Assembly (NCBI RefSeq): GCF_900115505.1
Contig: NZ_FOWQ01000004.1
Location: 407,495 to 471,494 of the forward strand
From: Geodermatophilus dictyosporus
GTDB taxonomy: Bacteria > Actinomycetota > Actinomycetes > Mycobacteriales > Geodermatophilaceae
Direction: 5' to 3'
DNA: 64,000 bases
Shown: positions 14,886-23,900 of the stretch, piece by piece
How positions within the stretch are numbered: position 1 is the first letter of the stretch
How the letters are laid out: each line of letters opens with the position of its first letter
Program-made: the position numbers and the translations under genes
The notes under the pieces: generated by a model
The model's input: only the letters and a program-made list of their open reading frames with translations
Databases searched by the model: none
What the model was told of the DNA's origin: nothing

Positions 14886-16559
14886 GTGAAGATCACCGAC
14901 ACCGCCGACGTGTGGTGGAAGACCGCGGTCGTCTACTGCCTCGACGTCGAGACCTACCTGGACTGGGACGGCGACGGGTGCGGCGACCTCGCCGGGCTGG
15001 CCCAGCGCATCGACCACCTGGCCGCCCTCGGCGTCACCTGCTTGTGGCTGATGCCCTTCTACCCGACCGCCGAGCGCGACGACGGCTACGACATCACCGA
15101 CTTCTACGGCGTCGACCCGCGGCTGGGCACCCACGGCGACCTCGTCGAGGTCATCCGGACGGCCAACGACCGCGGCATCCGGGTGATCGCCGACCTCGTC
15201 GTCAACCACACCTCGGTCCACCACCCGTGGTTCCAGCGGGCGCGGCAGAGCCGGGACGACCCCTTCCACGACTTCTACGTCTGGCGCGACGACGAGCCGC
15301 CGGACACCAGCGACCAGGTGGTCTTCCCCGACCAGGAGGACTCGGTCTGGACGTTCAACGAGCCGACGGGGGAGTGGTACCTGCACCGCTTCTACAAGGA
15401 GCAGCCCGACCTCGACGTCACCAACCCGCGGGTCCGCGACGAGGTCGCCAAGATCATGGGGTTCTGGCTGCAGCTGGGCCTGTCGGGCTTCCGCGTCGAC
15501 GCCGTCCCCTTCTTCCTCGAGACCGAGGGCGGCGCCGACAGCGAGGGCTTCCCCGACCCGCACGAGTACCTGCGGGCGCTGCGCGCCTACGTCGGCCGCC
15601 GCACCGGCAGCGGCGTGCTGCTCGGCGAGGTGAACCTGCCGCACGAGCAGCAGCGGGAGTTCTTCGGCGGGGACGACGGCGACGAGCTGACCATGCTGTT
15701 CGACTTCGTCGGCATGCAGGCGATGTACCTGTCGCTGGCCCGCGGCGACGCCGGCCCGCTCGCGACCGCGCTCACCTCGCGCCCCGACGTCGACCCCGAC
15801 AGCCAGTGGGCCACCTTCGTGCGCAACCACGACGAGCTCACCCTCGACAAGCTCACCGACGAGGAGCGGGAGGAGGTCTTCGCCGCCTTCGGGCCCGAGG
15901 AGCGGATGCAGGTCTACGGCCGCGGCCTGCGCCGCCGGCTGCCCCCGATGCTCGACGGCGACCCGCGGCGGGTCCGCATGGTCTACAGCCTGCTGTTCAG
16001 CCTCCCCGGCACGCCGGTGCTCTTCTACGGCGAGGAGATCGGCATGGGCGAGGACCTCTCCGCGGAGGGCCGGCTCGCCGTCCGCACGCCCATGCAGTGG
16101 ACCTCGGGGCCCAACGGCGGGTTCTCCACCGCCGACCCCGACCGGCTGCCCGGCCCGGTGGTCGACGGCGGCTTCGCGCCCGAGTTCGTCAACGTCGCCG
16201 ACCAGCGCCGCGACGAGGACTCGATGCTCTCCTTCGTCACGCTGCTCGTCCGGCGCTACCGCGAGTCGCCGGAGCTGGGCTGGGGCGCGTTCCGCGTCCT
16301 CGACCAGCCGCACCCGGAGGTGCTGGCCCACCTCTCCGCGTGGGACGACGGCACGGTGGTCGCGGTGCACAACCTCGGCCCCGAGCCCCGGGTGGTGCCG
16401 CTGACCCTCGAGGGCTGCGACCCCTCGCACCGGCTGGAGGACCTGCTGGTCACCCAGACGACCCCGGTGGGGGAGGGCGGCACGGTGGAGCTGACCCTCG
16501 ACGGCTACGGCTACCGCTGGCTGCGGGTGGTGGCCGAGGGCAGCCGCCGCCTCCTCTGA
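14886..16559 (+). CDS. GH13 alpha-amylase family protein (trehalose synthase-like)
   Basis: A 557-residue GH13 enzyme. Conserved region I is DLVVNH (about 102-107). Region II is FRVDAVPF with the nucleophile Asp near 205, region III is GEVNL with Glu 248 as acid/base, and region IV is VRNHDEL with Asp near 316. The opening WWKTAVVYCLDVETYLDWDGDGCGDLAGL resembles maltose alpha-D-glucosyltransferase (trehalose synthase), but it has the CLDVETY variant rather than the usual EVFVRSF type. The exact reaction is therefore uncertain. The GTG start at 14886 is supported by GAGGGGA just upstream. It lies directly after the TIGR03885 oxidoreductase and is probably cotranscribed or co-regulated. Confidence 0.87.
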   Translation: MKITDTADVWWKTAVVYCLDVETYLDWDGDGCGDLAGLAQRIDHLAALGVTCLWLMPFYPTAERDDGYDITDFYGVDPRLGTHGDLVEVIRTANDRGIRVIADLVVNHTSVHHPWFQRARQSRDDPFHDFYVWRDDEPPDTSDQVVFPDQEDSVWTFNEPTGEWYLHRFYKEQPDLDVTNPRVRDEVAKIMGFWLQLGLSGFRVDAVPFFLETEGGADSEGFPDPHEYLRALRAYVGRRTGSGVLLGEVNLPHEQQREFFGGDDGDELTMLFDFVGMQAMYLSLARGDAGPLATALTSRPDVDPDSQWATFVRNHDELTLDKLTDEEREEVFAAFGPEERMQVYGRGLRRRLPPMLDGDPRRVRMVYSLLFSLPGTPVLFYGEEIGMGEDLSAEGRLAVRTPMQWTSGPNGGFSTADPDRLPGPVVDGGFAPEFVNVADQRRDEDSMLSFVTLLVRRYRESPELGWGAFRVLDQPHPEVLAHLSAWDDGTVVAVHNLGPEPRVVPLTLEGCDPSHRLEDLLVTQTTPVGEGGTVELTLDGYGYRWLRVVAEGSRRLL

Positions 16560-16688
16560 CGCCGGCCCGTGACGTGGGGTCGCCCGGGCGCGACGGCCCG
16601 TGGTCCCGCGCCGGGGGACCGCCCCCACGGCCGCCGCGCCCGGGGGCCTGAGCAGGTCTGTCGGGGGTCGCGCCTAGCGTGATCACCG

Positions 16689-17369
16689 ATGTCCGAGCCC
16701 GTGGCCCCCGCGCCGTCCGCCCCGTCCCCGTCCGTCCCGTCCCCGTCCGTCCCGTCCCCGTCCGCAGCCCCCGGGCCCGTCCCGCCGCCGGGCCCGCCGG
16801 CGCCCGTGTCCACCGGGCCGGCCACCGCGCCGGTGTCGGCGCCCGCCGGGCGGGCGGGAGCGGCCGGGGCGAGCGCCGTCGGCTCGGCTCCGGTGCCAGG
16901 ACCGCCGCCGGCACCCACCGCGGTGCAGCCCGCGGTGGCGCCCGCGGCCGCCGACGACGCGGGCCCGCACGCCACCGGGCCGGTGAGCGGCCGCCCGCCC
17001 GCCCCTCCGGTGGTCCGGCCGCGGCGGCGGGACCCGCTCACCCGCATGGGCCCGTGGGCACCGGCCGCCGGTGCCGTGCTGGGGCTGGTGGCCGGGCTCG
17101 TCGCCGTCTGGGTGCTCGGCGGGCGGGCCGACGGGTTCGCCGAGGGGCTGTCGCTGGCCTTCCTCGTCGTCGGGCTGACCATGCTGGGCGCGGCCGCGGC
17201 GCTGCTGGCCGACGAGGTGCGACTGGTGCGCCGGGGCGCCCGCGAGGCCGCCGTGCGGCCGGCCTGGGTGGAGGCCACCGCGGGCCTGATCAACGGGCTG
17301 ACCCCCGCCCGGCTGCTGCTGGGCAGCAGCGCGTTCGTGCTGTTCCTGTCGGCCTACACCGCCCGCTGA
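16689..17369 (+). CDS. membrane protein with Pro/Ser/Ala-rich N-terminal tail
   Basis: A 226-residue protein. Residues 1-115 are a low-complexity Pro/Ala/Ser/Val region containing three PSPSV-type repeats. Residues about 120-226 carry three hydrophobic helices, the first being APAAGAVLGLVAGLVAVWVLGG. The C-terminal LTPARLLLGSSAFVLFLSAYTA forms the last helix. The tail is probably disordered and cytoplasmic or exported; its orientation cannot be fixed from sequence alone. I do not recognise a family. The ATG at 16689 is the only good start before the repeats. It converges with the GAF-ANTAR gene 16 bases later. Confidence 0.65.
   Translation: MSEPVAPAPSAPSPSVPSPSVPSPSAAPGPVPPPGPPAPVSTGPATAPVSAPAGRAGAAGASAVGSAPVPGPPPAPTAVQPAVAPAAADDAGPHATGPVSGRPPAPPVVRPRRRDPLTRMGPWAPAAGAVLGLVAGLVAVWVLGGRADGFAEGLSLAFLVVGLTMLGAAAALLADEVRLVRRGAREAAVRPAWVEATAGLINGLTPARLLLGSSAFVLFLSAYTAR
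16712..16765. repeat. 15-bp tandem repeat in the Pro-rich tail
   Basis: About three units of a CCGTCCCGTCCCCGT-type sequence encode the PSPSV repeats. The unit length is a multiple of three, so copy changes would be in frame. Confidence 0.7.
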
Positions 17370-17385
17370 GCGGGGCCGCGCCGGC

Positions 17386-18123
17386 TCAGTCGCCGCGGAC
17401 GGGCTCGCGCAGCTCGACCGGGTCCAGCCGGCCGGTGACGATGTCCTCGGCGAGGTCGTCGACCACCCGGCCGGTGGCGAAGGCGTGCGCCCGCAGCACC
17501 GCGAGCGTGTCGACGACGTCGAGGCCCAGGGCGACCGTCGCCACGCCGGTGGCCTGCCACACCCGGTTGCGGCGGCGGGCCTCCGGGGAGTCCCACCAGC
17601 GGGCCGAGCTCTCGTCGCTCGACGCGGCGCCGGAGGAGCGCACCAGCTCCTCCGTCATCGTCACCACGACCGCCTCGACGTCGTCGCGCGGCACCGCGGT
17701 GAGCGTGGCCAGGTCGCGGGCGTAGAGGTCGACGATCACCGTCGGCCCCAGCGGCGGGGCCAGCGGCACCGAGTAGACGGCGCGGTAGGGCGTCTCGCCG
17801 AGCAGGGCGGCGTGCAGCGAGGGCCAGTTGCGGTCGATGTCGTCGATGTCGAAGACGATGGCGCTGCCGGTGTCGTGGGCGCGCAGGCACGGGCCGTCAC
17901 CGGCGGTGAACTGCAGCTGCTCGGCGTGCGAGGTGGTCGGGTCGCTGGCCCCGATCGGCGTCCGCAGGCCCGCGCCCTCGTGGATGCTCAGCGCCGCGCC
18001 GTCCACCCCGACGGCGTCGGCGCAGGCGCGGCACAGCCGCGAGGGCACCATCTCCAGGCCGTCCTCGCCGGGCTCCGCCGGCTCGCGCAGCGCCTCCAGG
18101 AAGCGTCCTGCCGCGTCGCTCAT
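17386..18123 (-). CDS. GAF-ANTAR domain protein
   Basis: A 245-residue protein. Residues 5-150 form a GAF-type sensor with the pattern DGAALSIHEGAGLRTPIGASDPTTSHAEQLQFTAGDGPCLRAHDTG, typical of actinobacterial GAF-ANTAR proteins. The C-terminal region from about 185 (ARRRNRVWQATGVATVALGLDVVDTLAVLRAHAFATGRVVDDLAEDIV) is the ANTAR helical RNA-binding domain, in which the usual AxG-x-L-M is altered to ATGVATVAL. ANTAR proteins act as antiterminators by binding paired RNA hairpins. The ATG at 18123 is preceded by an in-frame GTG six bases further upstream. It follows two TSUP transporter genes on the same strand; no shared function is apparent. Confidence 0.83.
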   Translation of the reverse strand: MSDAAGRFLEALREPAEPGEDGLEMVPSRLCRACADAVGVDGAALSIHEGAGLRTPIGASDPTTSHAEQLQFTAGDGPCLRAHDTGSAIVFDIDDIDRNWPSLHAALLGETPYRAVYSVPLAPPLGPTVIVDLYARDLATLTAVPRDDVEAVVVTMTEELVRSSGAASSDESSARWWDSPEARRRNRVWQATGVATVALGLDVVDTLAVLRAHAFATGRVVDDLAEDIVTGRLDPVELREPVRGD

Positions 18124-18232
18124 CGTCACCGTCGGCTCCCTCGCCTCGTCGTCCCCGCCGTCGTGGGTCCCGTTCCCGCTGGTGGGCCCGGTGACAGCCT
18201 GCCCGTGGCCGCCCCGGTCGGTCCACCGGGGG

Positions 18233-18997
18233 TCACCGGTAGGCGTCGAGCGCCAGCACGACCGCCAGACCCAGCCCGGCCAGCGCGATCCCCCGGCGCA
18301 GCGCCTGCTGCGGCGCGTGCCGCACCACCCGCGGGCCGAGCCGGCCGCCCACGAGACAGCCCAGCGCCAGGGGCAGCGCCGCGCCCCAGGCGACCGGGGA
18401 GAGCACCACGAAGCCCACCGCGGCCACCGCGTTGGCCGCACCCAGCGTGACGTTCTTGAAGGCGTTGCCCCTCGGCAGCGGCTCGCCGGTGCCCAGCAGG
18501 AACAGCGCCAGCAGCAGCACCCCGGCCGCCGCGCCGAAGTAGCCGCCGTAGACGGCGACCACGGCCGTCCCCGCCACCAGCCACCACGGGTCGCGCCGCC
18601 GGTGCGCGCGGGCGCCCTCCTCGGCCAGCTCCCGGGGTGGGCGCTGCAGCAGGATGGCCAGCGCGGCACCGCCGATGAGCACCGGCACCACCCGCTCGAA
18701 GGCCTCGGCCGGGGTGAGCAGCAGCAGCGCGGCGCCCGCCGAGCCGCCGAGGACCGCGGCGCCGACCAGCGGCAGCAGCCGCCGCCCCTGCCCGGTCAGC
18801 TCCGGCCGCGAGGCGCTGATCGACCCGACGCTGGTGAGCACCAGCGCCACGGTGTTGGTCACGTTGGCCGTCACCGGCGGCAGCCCGGTCGCCAGCAGCG
18901 CCGGGTAGCTGACCAGCGAGGCCAGGCCCGCGACGCTGCCGGCCAGCCCCGCGCCCACGCCGGCCAGCACCAGCAGCAGCGCCTCGACGACGTTCAC
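18233..18997 (-). CDS. TSUP (TauE/SafE) family transporter, second copy
   Basis: A 254-residue membrane protein with about eight helices. The N-terminal half has the TSUP signature VAGLASLVSYPALLATGLPPVTANVTNTVALV and the second half the mirrored GYFGAAAGVLLLALFLLG followed by NAFKNVTLGAANAVAAVGF, typical of TauE/SafE exporters of sulfite, sulfoacetate or other organic sulfur anions. The ATG at 18997 overlaps the stop of the upstream paralogue by four bases, which indicates translational coupling. Both copies are likely tandem duplicates, possibly forming a hetero-oligomer or acting on related substrates; this is inference. No sulfur-metabolism gene adjoins them. Confidence 0.87.
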   Translation of the reverse strand: MNVVEALLLVLAGVGAGLAGSVAGLASLVSYPALLATGLPPVTANVTNTVALVLTSVGSISASRPELTGQGRRLLPLVGAAVLGGSAGAALLLLTPAEAFERVVPVLIGGAALAILLQRPPRELAEEGARAHRRRDPWWLVAGTAVVAVYGGYFGAAAGVLLLALFLLGTGEPLPRGNAFKNVTLGAANAVAAVGFVVLSPVAWGAALPLALGCLVGGRLGPRVVRHAPQQALRRGIALAGLGLAVVLALDAYR

Positions 18998-19767
18998 CGC
19001 GACACCAGCACCCCGACGGCGACGCAGCCGAGCACGACGATCGCCGTCCGCAGCGCCACCGGGGGCAGCCGCCGGCCGTACCGCGCACCGAGCGTGCCGC
19101 CGACCACCGAACCCCCGGCCACCAGCGCGGCCGCCGTCCAGTCGACGCGGTCGGTGGCGACCACGACGTAGGCGAGCGCGGCGACCCCGTTGACCGCGGA
19201 GGTGAGCACGTTCTTCAGCGCGTTGAGCCGCTGCAGCGGCTCGGGGAGCAGCAGGCCGAACAGGCCCACCTGCAGCACCCCCTGGCTGGCGGCGAAGTAG
19301 CCGCCGTAGCTGCCGGTGGCGTAGGCGGCGGCGACCAGCCCGGCCAGCCGCAGGCCGCGCGGGGACGTGCCGCCGGCGACCTGCCGCGCGGCCAGCCGGC
19401 GCGACAGGAGCGGCTGGACGGCGACCAGCACGACCGCCAGCCCGACCAGGGCGGGCACGACCGCCTCGAACGCCGCCGCCGGCAGGTGCAGCAGCAGCAC
19501 CGCCCCGGTCAGGGCACCGAGCACCGAGGCGGGCAGCAGCCGCAGCAGCAGCGGGCGCTGGCCGGCCAGCTCCCGCCGGTAGCCCACCGCGCCGCTGACG
19601 CTGCCCGGGACCAGGCCGAGGGTGTTGGTCACCGTGGCGGTGACCGGGGGCAGCCCGGTGGCGAGCAGGACCGGGAAGGTCACCAGGGTCCCCGACCCGA
19701 CGACGGCGTTGATGCTGCCGGCGGCCGCGCCCGCGGCGAGCACCGCCAGCATCTCGGGCACGGTCAT
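18994..19767 (-). CDS. TSUP (TauE/SafE) family transporter, first copy
   Basis: A 257-residue paralogue of the downstream gene with the same pattern: SINAVVGSGTLVTFPVLLATGLPPVTATVTNTLGLVPG near the N-terminus and YGGYFAASQGVLQVGLFGLLLPEPLQRLNALKNVLTSAVNGVAA in the second half. About eight membrane helices are visible. Family members export sulfur-containing anions or other small organic acids. The ATG at 19767 has a purine-rich GGCGGTGA segment upstream that may act as a weak ribosome binding site. Its stop overlaps the start of the next copy by four bases. It lies 148 bases downstream of the helicase gene and may be expressed from its own promoter. Confidence 0.87.
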   Translation of the reverse strand: MTVPEMLAVLAAGAAAGSINAVVGSGTLVTFPVLLATGLPPVTATVTNTLGLVPGSVSGAVGYRRELAGQRPLLLRLLPASVLGALTGAVLLLHLPAAAFEAVVPALVGLAVVLVAVQPLLSRRLAARQVAGGTSPRGLRLAGLVAAAYATGSYGGYFAASQGVLQVGLFGLLLPEPLQRLNALKNVLTSAVNGVAALAYVVVATDRVDWTAAALVAGGSVVGGTLGARYGRRLPPVALRTAIVVLGCVAVGVLVSR

Positions 19768-19915
19768 GCGGTCACCGCCGTCGAGCGTGGCACACGGCCC
19801 GGGTGTGACCGCGCGCACGGCCTCCGCGCGTGATCACCCCGGGGTACGGGGGGCCCTCGGTGGCCGGGAGGCCCCGCTGCACCCGGCCCCGTCGCCGGAG
19901 CCGCGGCCGGTCCGG

Positions 19916-22468
19916 TCAGGCGTCCTTGCGGCCGGCGTCCACGACCCGCAGCACGAGCTCGCCGGCCTCGTCGGAGGCGAGCAGGTCGACCTCGGCGTCG
20001 ATGCCCCAGTCGTGGTCGCCGGCCGGGTCGTCGACGATCTGCCGCACCCGCCACACGCCGGGCTCGCCGCGGTCCCACACCAGCAGCGCCGGGCCGCGGG
20101 CGTCGGCGCCGGTGCCCAGCTCGTCGTGCTCGGCGAAGTAGCCGCGCACCACCTCGCCCCAGCGCTCGGCGTCCCAGCCCGACCCGGCGTCGAGCTGGCC
20201 GAGGTCGTACCAGCGCCGCCGCGCCCACAGCAGCACCCGCTGGAACAGCGCGTTGCGCACCATCGCGGTGAACGCCCGCTCGTTGCCGGTCAGCGGCCGC
20301 GCCCGGGCCGGGATGGCGACCGGCTCGTCGAGCGGTGAGTTCGGGCTGGTCAGCTGCTCCCACTCGTCGAGCAGGCTGGAGTCCACCTGCCGCACCAGCT
20401 CGCCGAGCCACTCCACGAGGTCGGTGACCTCCTCGGTGCGGGCGGCCACCGGCACCCCGTTGCGCAGCGCCTTGACCGCGTCGGAGAGGTAGCGCAGCAC
20501 CGCCCCCTCGGCGCGGGTCAGGCCGTAGGTGGAGACGAACTCCTTGAACGTCATCGCCCGCTCCCACATCTCGCGGACGACGGACTTCGGCGACAGGTGC
20601 GCGTCGGCGGCCCACGGGTTGCTGCGGACGTAGACCTCGAAGGCGTGCCCGAGCAGCTCCTCGAGCGGCTTGGGGTAGGTGACGTCGTCGAGCAGCTCGA
20701 TGCGCTCGTCGTACTCGACGCCCTCGGCCTTCATCTGCGCCACGGCCTCGCCGCGGGCCTTGTTCAGCTGCGCGGCGAGCACCTGCCGGGGGTCGTCGAG
20801 GGTCGCCTCGACCACGCTGACGACGTCGAGGGCGTAGGTGTCGGAGTCGGGGTCGAGCAGCTCGATGGCGGCCAGCGCGAAGGTCGACAGCTGCTGGTTG
20901 AGCGCGAAGTCCGGTGGCAGGTCGACCGTCAGCCGGAAGCGCCGCCCGTCGGGCTCGGGTTCGTCGAGCCGCTCCAGGACGCCGGCCTGCAGCAGCGAGC
21001 GGGCGATGCCGACCGCCTCGCGCACCAGCCTCAGCTGCCGCCGGCGGGGCTCGTGGTTGTCGGTGAGCAGCCGGCGCAGCGCCGCGACGGGGTCGCCGGG
21101 CCGGTCGACGACGTCGAGCAGCATCCCCGTCGTCACCCGCATGTGGCTGGTCAGCGGCTCGGGCTCGGCGGCCACCAGCCGCTCCATCGTCGCCTTCGAC
21201 CACGGCACCGAGCCCTCGGGCGCCTTCCGGCGCACCAGCTTGCGGCGCTTCTTCGGGTCGTCGGCGACCTTGGCGAACTGCTTGAGGTTCTCCACCTCGT
21301 GCTCGGGCGCCTGGACGACGACGGTGCCGGCGGTGTCGTAGCCCGCGCGGCCCGCCCGCCCGGCGATCTGGTGGAACTCGCGGGCGTTGAGCAGCCGGGT
21401 GCGGCTGCCGTCGTACTTGGACAGCGCGGAGAACAGCACCGTGCGGATCGGCACGTTGATGCCGACGCCGAGGGTGTCGGTGCCGCAGATGACCTTGAGC
21501 AGCCCGGCCTGGGCCAGCTGCTCGACCAGCCGCCGGTACTTCGGCAGCATCCCGGCGTGGTGGACGCCGATGCCGTGGCGCACCAGCCGCGACAGCGTCG
21601 TCCCGAAGGCGGAGGTGAACCGGAACCCGCCGATGGTCTCGGCGATCGCGGCCTTCTCCTCCTTGGTGCAGACGTTGACGCTCATCAGCGCCTGCGCCCG
21701 CTCCAGCGCCTGCGCCTGGGTGAAGTGGACGACGTAGACCGGCGCCTGCTGCGTGTCGAGCAGCTCCTGGATGGTCTCGTGCGCCGGCGTCGTCGCGTAG
21801 TAGTGGTGCAGCGGGACCGGGCGCTCGGCGCCGGCGACCAGCGCGGTCGGCCGGCCGGTGCGGCGGGTGAGGTCCTCGCGCAGCGCGTCGGTGTTGCCGA
21901 GGGTGGCGCTCATCAGCAGGAACTGGGCGCGGGGCAGCTCCAGCAGCGGCACCTGCCAGGCCCAGCCGCGGTCGGGGTCGCCGTAGAAGTGGAACTCGTC
22001 CATGACGACGAGGCCGACGTCGGCGTCGGCGCCCTCGCGCAGCGCCACGTTGGCGAGCACCTCGGCGGTGCAGGCGATGACCGGGGCGCCGGCGTTCACG
22101 CTCGCGTCACCGGTGAGCATGCCGACGTTGGCCGCGCCGAAGACGCCGCACAGGGCGAAGAACTTCTCGCTGACCAGCGCCTTGATCGGCGCGGTGTAGA
22201 AGCTGCGCCGACCGGCGGCCAGCGCGGCGTACTGCGCGCCGGTGGCCACCAGGGACTTGCCCGAGCCCGTGGGCGTCGCGAGCACGACGTTCGCCCCGCT
22301 GACCAGCTCGATCAGCGCCTCCTCCTGGTGAGCGTACAGCGGCGTGCCGCCCTCGTCGGCCCAGGTGGCGAAGGAGGTGAACAGCTCGTCGGGGTCGTCG
22401 CCGCGGGTCCGCAGCGCCGAGAGGTCGCCGGGGTCGTCGAGCAGGGGGAGGGGCGCGGTCGCGGTCAT
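19916..22468 (-). CDS. Ski2-like DEAD/DEAH box helicase with DUF3516 C-terminus
   Basis: An 850-residue superfamily 2 helicase. The Walker A motif ATPTGSGKS is at about 64-72, the Walker B-type DEFH at 157-160, SAT at 187-189, and the motif VI region HQIAGRAGRAGYD near 385. The last about 330 residues, with a DDNHEP-like start and many acidic helices, match the DUF3516 extension found in the actinobacterial large helicases related to Ski2/Mtr4. These are thought to unwind structured RNA, but the role is not defined. The ATG at 22468 begins a 60-residue lead before the Q-like YAHQEEAL motif. No operon partner is obvious; the following TSUP genes are 148 bases away. Confidence 0.9.
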   Translation of the reverse strand: MTATAPLPLLDDPGDLSALRTRGDDPDELFTSFATWADEGGTPLYAHQEEALIELVSGANVVLATPTGSGKSLVATGAQYAALAAGRRSFYTAPIKALVSEKFFALCGVFGAANVGMLTGDASVNAGAPVIACTAEVLANVALREGADADVGLVVMDEFHFYGDPDRGWAWQVPLLELPRAQFLLMSATLGNTDALREDLTRRTGRPTALVAGAERPVPLHHYYATTPAHETIQELLDTQQAPVYVVHFTQAQALERAQALMSVNVCTKEEKAAIAETIGGFRFTSAFGTTLSRLVRHGIGVHHAGMLPKYRRLVEQLAQAGLLKVICGTDTLGVGINVPIRTVLFSALSKYDGSRTRLLNAREFHQIAGRAGRAGYDTAGTVVVQAPEHEVENLKQFAKVADDPKKRRKLVRRKAPEGSVPWSKATMERLVAAEPEPLTSHMRVTTGMLLDVVDRPGDPVAALRRLLTDNHEPRRRQLRLVREAVGIARSLLQAGVLERLDEPEPDGRRFRLTVDLPPDFALNQQLSTFALAAIELLDPDSDTYALDVVSVVEATLDDPRQVLAAQLNKARGEAVAQMKAEGVEYDERIELLDDVTYPKPLEELLGHAFEVYVRSNPWAADAHLSPKSVVREMWERAMTFKEFVSTYGLTRAEGAVLRYLSDAVKALRNGVPVAARTEEVTDLVEWLGELVRQVDSSLLDEWEQLTSPNSPLDEPVAIPARARPLTGNERAFTAMVRNALFQRVLLWARRRWYDLGQLDAGSGWDAERWGEVVRGYFAEHDELGTGADARGPALLVWDRGEPGVWRVRQIVDDPAGDHDWGIDAEVDLLASDEAGELVLRVVDAGRKDA

Positions 22469-22770
22469 CGTGCGTCCCAGCGTGCCAGGCGGCCGGGGCG
22501 CCGCCCGGGCGGACACCGGCAACCGGTACCGCACGCCGGGGAGGCGTACGGACTCCTCCCGGACCCGGTGCGCCAGCGCCCGGTCCTGGACCCGCGGGGC
22601 CGCCCGTGCGAGCACCTGCGGGCCCGTGAGCCCGGACCGACCCGGCGGCCCGGACGTCCCCCGAGGGGACCGCTCGGTCACGAAACCGTAACGACCGCTG
22701 CAGCCGGAGGTGGCACCTGCCGACGTCCTGGGTGAAGATGAACGACAGGTGAACGAGAGGTGGCGCCGCG
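22469..22770. other. gene-free stretch between helicase and small 41-residue ORF
   Basis: These 302 bases separate two divergent starts and therefore must hold promoters for both. I see a GAAACCGTAACGA segment and a GATGAACGA/GGTGAACGA near-repeat just before the small ORF, but no clear -35/-10 pair and no RNA gene. The apparent open frame on the minus strand through this region is a composition effect. Confidence 0.4.
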
Positions 22771-22896
22771 ATGCGTGTCGAGGAACGTCCGATGGTCCGC
22801 TGGGTGCCGGTGATCGACCGGTCCGGTCGACGGCACATGGAGATGCGCTGGGAGCTGCCCGCGGTGGCGGCCACCGCGCCTCCGCGCGCGTCCTGA
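22771..22896 (+). CDS. 41-residue small conserved protein
   Basis: A short frame of 41 residues starting MRVEERPMVRWVPVIDRSGR, followed by a basic RRHMEMRW segment and an Ala/Pro tail. A GAGAGG ribosome binding site lies about 9 bases upstream of the ATG. The regular mix of hydrophobic and charged residues in the first 28 positions, unlike nearby shadow frames, suggests a real product. I recall very similar short proteins in related genomes, but not any function. It precedes a stress-type SDR by 107 bases on the same strand. Confidence 0.55.
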   Translation: MRVEERPMVRWVPVIDRSGRRHMEMRWELPAVAATAPPRAS

Positions 22897-23003
22897 CGCC
22901 GCGCGGCGGGTTCCCCGCGGCGGGACACGGGTAGGCGGGACGGCGACGCGGTGCCGGGGGAGACGACCCCGGCGACCGCGCGCCCCCACCCCGAGGAGAC
23001 CCC

Positions 23004-23861
23004 GTGTCGTCACCGCGCCCCGAGAGCCAGCCCGAGCAGCAGCAGACCCCGCCCGGGACGCTGGGCGAGATGGACCCCAAGCCCGACCACGGTGAGGAGA
23101 CCTACCGCGGCTCGGGCAAGCTCACCGGCAAGGCCGCCGTGATCACCGGCGGCGACAGCGGCATCGGCCGCGCCGTCGCGATCGCCTTCGCGCGCGAGGG
23201 CGCCGACGTCCTCATCTCCTACCTCGACGAACACGAGGACGCCGAGGACACCGCGAAGTACGTGCGCGAGGCCGGCCGGAAGTGCGTGCTCGTCCCCGGC
23301 GACCTCTCCGACCGGGCGCACGCCAAGACGATCATCCCGAAGGCCGTCGAGGAGTTCGGCAAGGTCGACGTCCTGGTGAACAACGCCGCCTTCCAGATGT
23401 CGCACGACACCCTCGAGGAGGTCTCCGACGAGGAGTGGGACCACACCGTCGCCACCAACCTCACGGCGATGTTCGTGCTGTGCAAGGACGCGATCCCGCA
23501 CATGCCCTCGGGCGGGTCGATCATCAACTCGTCGTCGGTGAACTCCGACATGCCGAGCCCGAGCCTCGCGCCCTACGCGATGACGAAGTCGGGGATCGCC
23601 AACTTCACCGCGAGCCTCGCGCAGATGTACGCGGAGAAGGGCATCCGGGCCAACAGCGTGGCGCCCGGGCCGGTGTGGACGCCGCTGATCCCCGCGACCA
23701 TGCCCGAGGAGAAGGTGGCCAGCTTCGGCCAGCAGGTGCCGATGGGCCGCGCCGGGCAGCCGGCCGAGCTCGCGCCGGTGTACGTGCTGCTGGCCAGCGA
23801 CGAGGCGTCCTACGTCTCGGGTGCGCGCGTCGCCGTCACCGGCGGCAACCCCATCCTCTGA
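23004..23861 (+). CDS. SDR family oxidoreductase, general stress type (YghA/YdaD-like)
   Basis: A 285-residue SDR with the 40-residue polar N-terminal extension typical of the general stress group (GEMDPKPDHGEETYRGSGKL). The nucleotide motif is TGGDSGIG at 48-55, NNAAF at 126-130, the catalytic Ser in SSS near 177, and Tyr 191-x3-Lys 195 as YAMTK. The length and the extension fit E. coli YghA and B. subtilis YdaD, which reduce aldehydes or serve under stress; the substrate here is unknown. The GTG start is supported by a GAGGAGA ribosome binding site. A strong hairpin terminator follows 40 bases after the stop. Confidence 0.9.
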   Translation: MSSPRPESQPEQQQTPPGTLGEMDPKPDHGEETYRGSGKLTGKAAVITGGDSGIGRAVAIAFAREGADVLISYLDEHEDAEDTAKYVREAGRKCVLVPGDLSDRAHAKTIIPKAVEEFGKVDVLVNNAAFQMSHDTLEEVSDEEWDHTVATNLTAMFVLCKDAIPHMPSGGSIINSSSVNSDMPSPSLAPYAMTKSGIANFTASLAQMYAEKGIRANSVAPGPVWTPLIPATMPEEKVASFGQQVPMGRAGQPAELAPVYVLLASDEASYVSGARVAVTGGNPIL

Positions 23862-23900
23862 GCGGCCGACCGCGGACCCACGCCGTCCGCGGACCTCACC

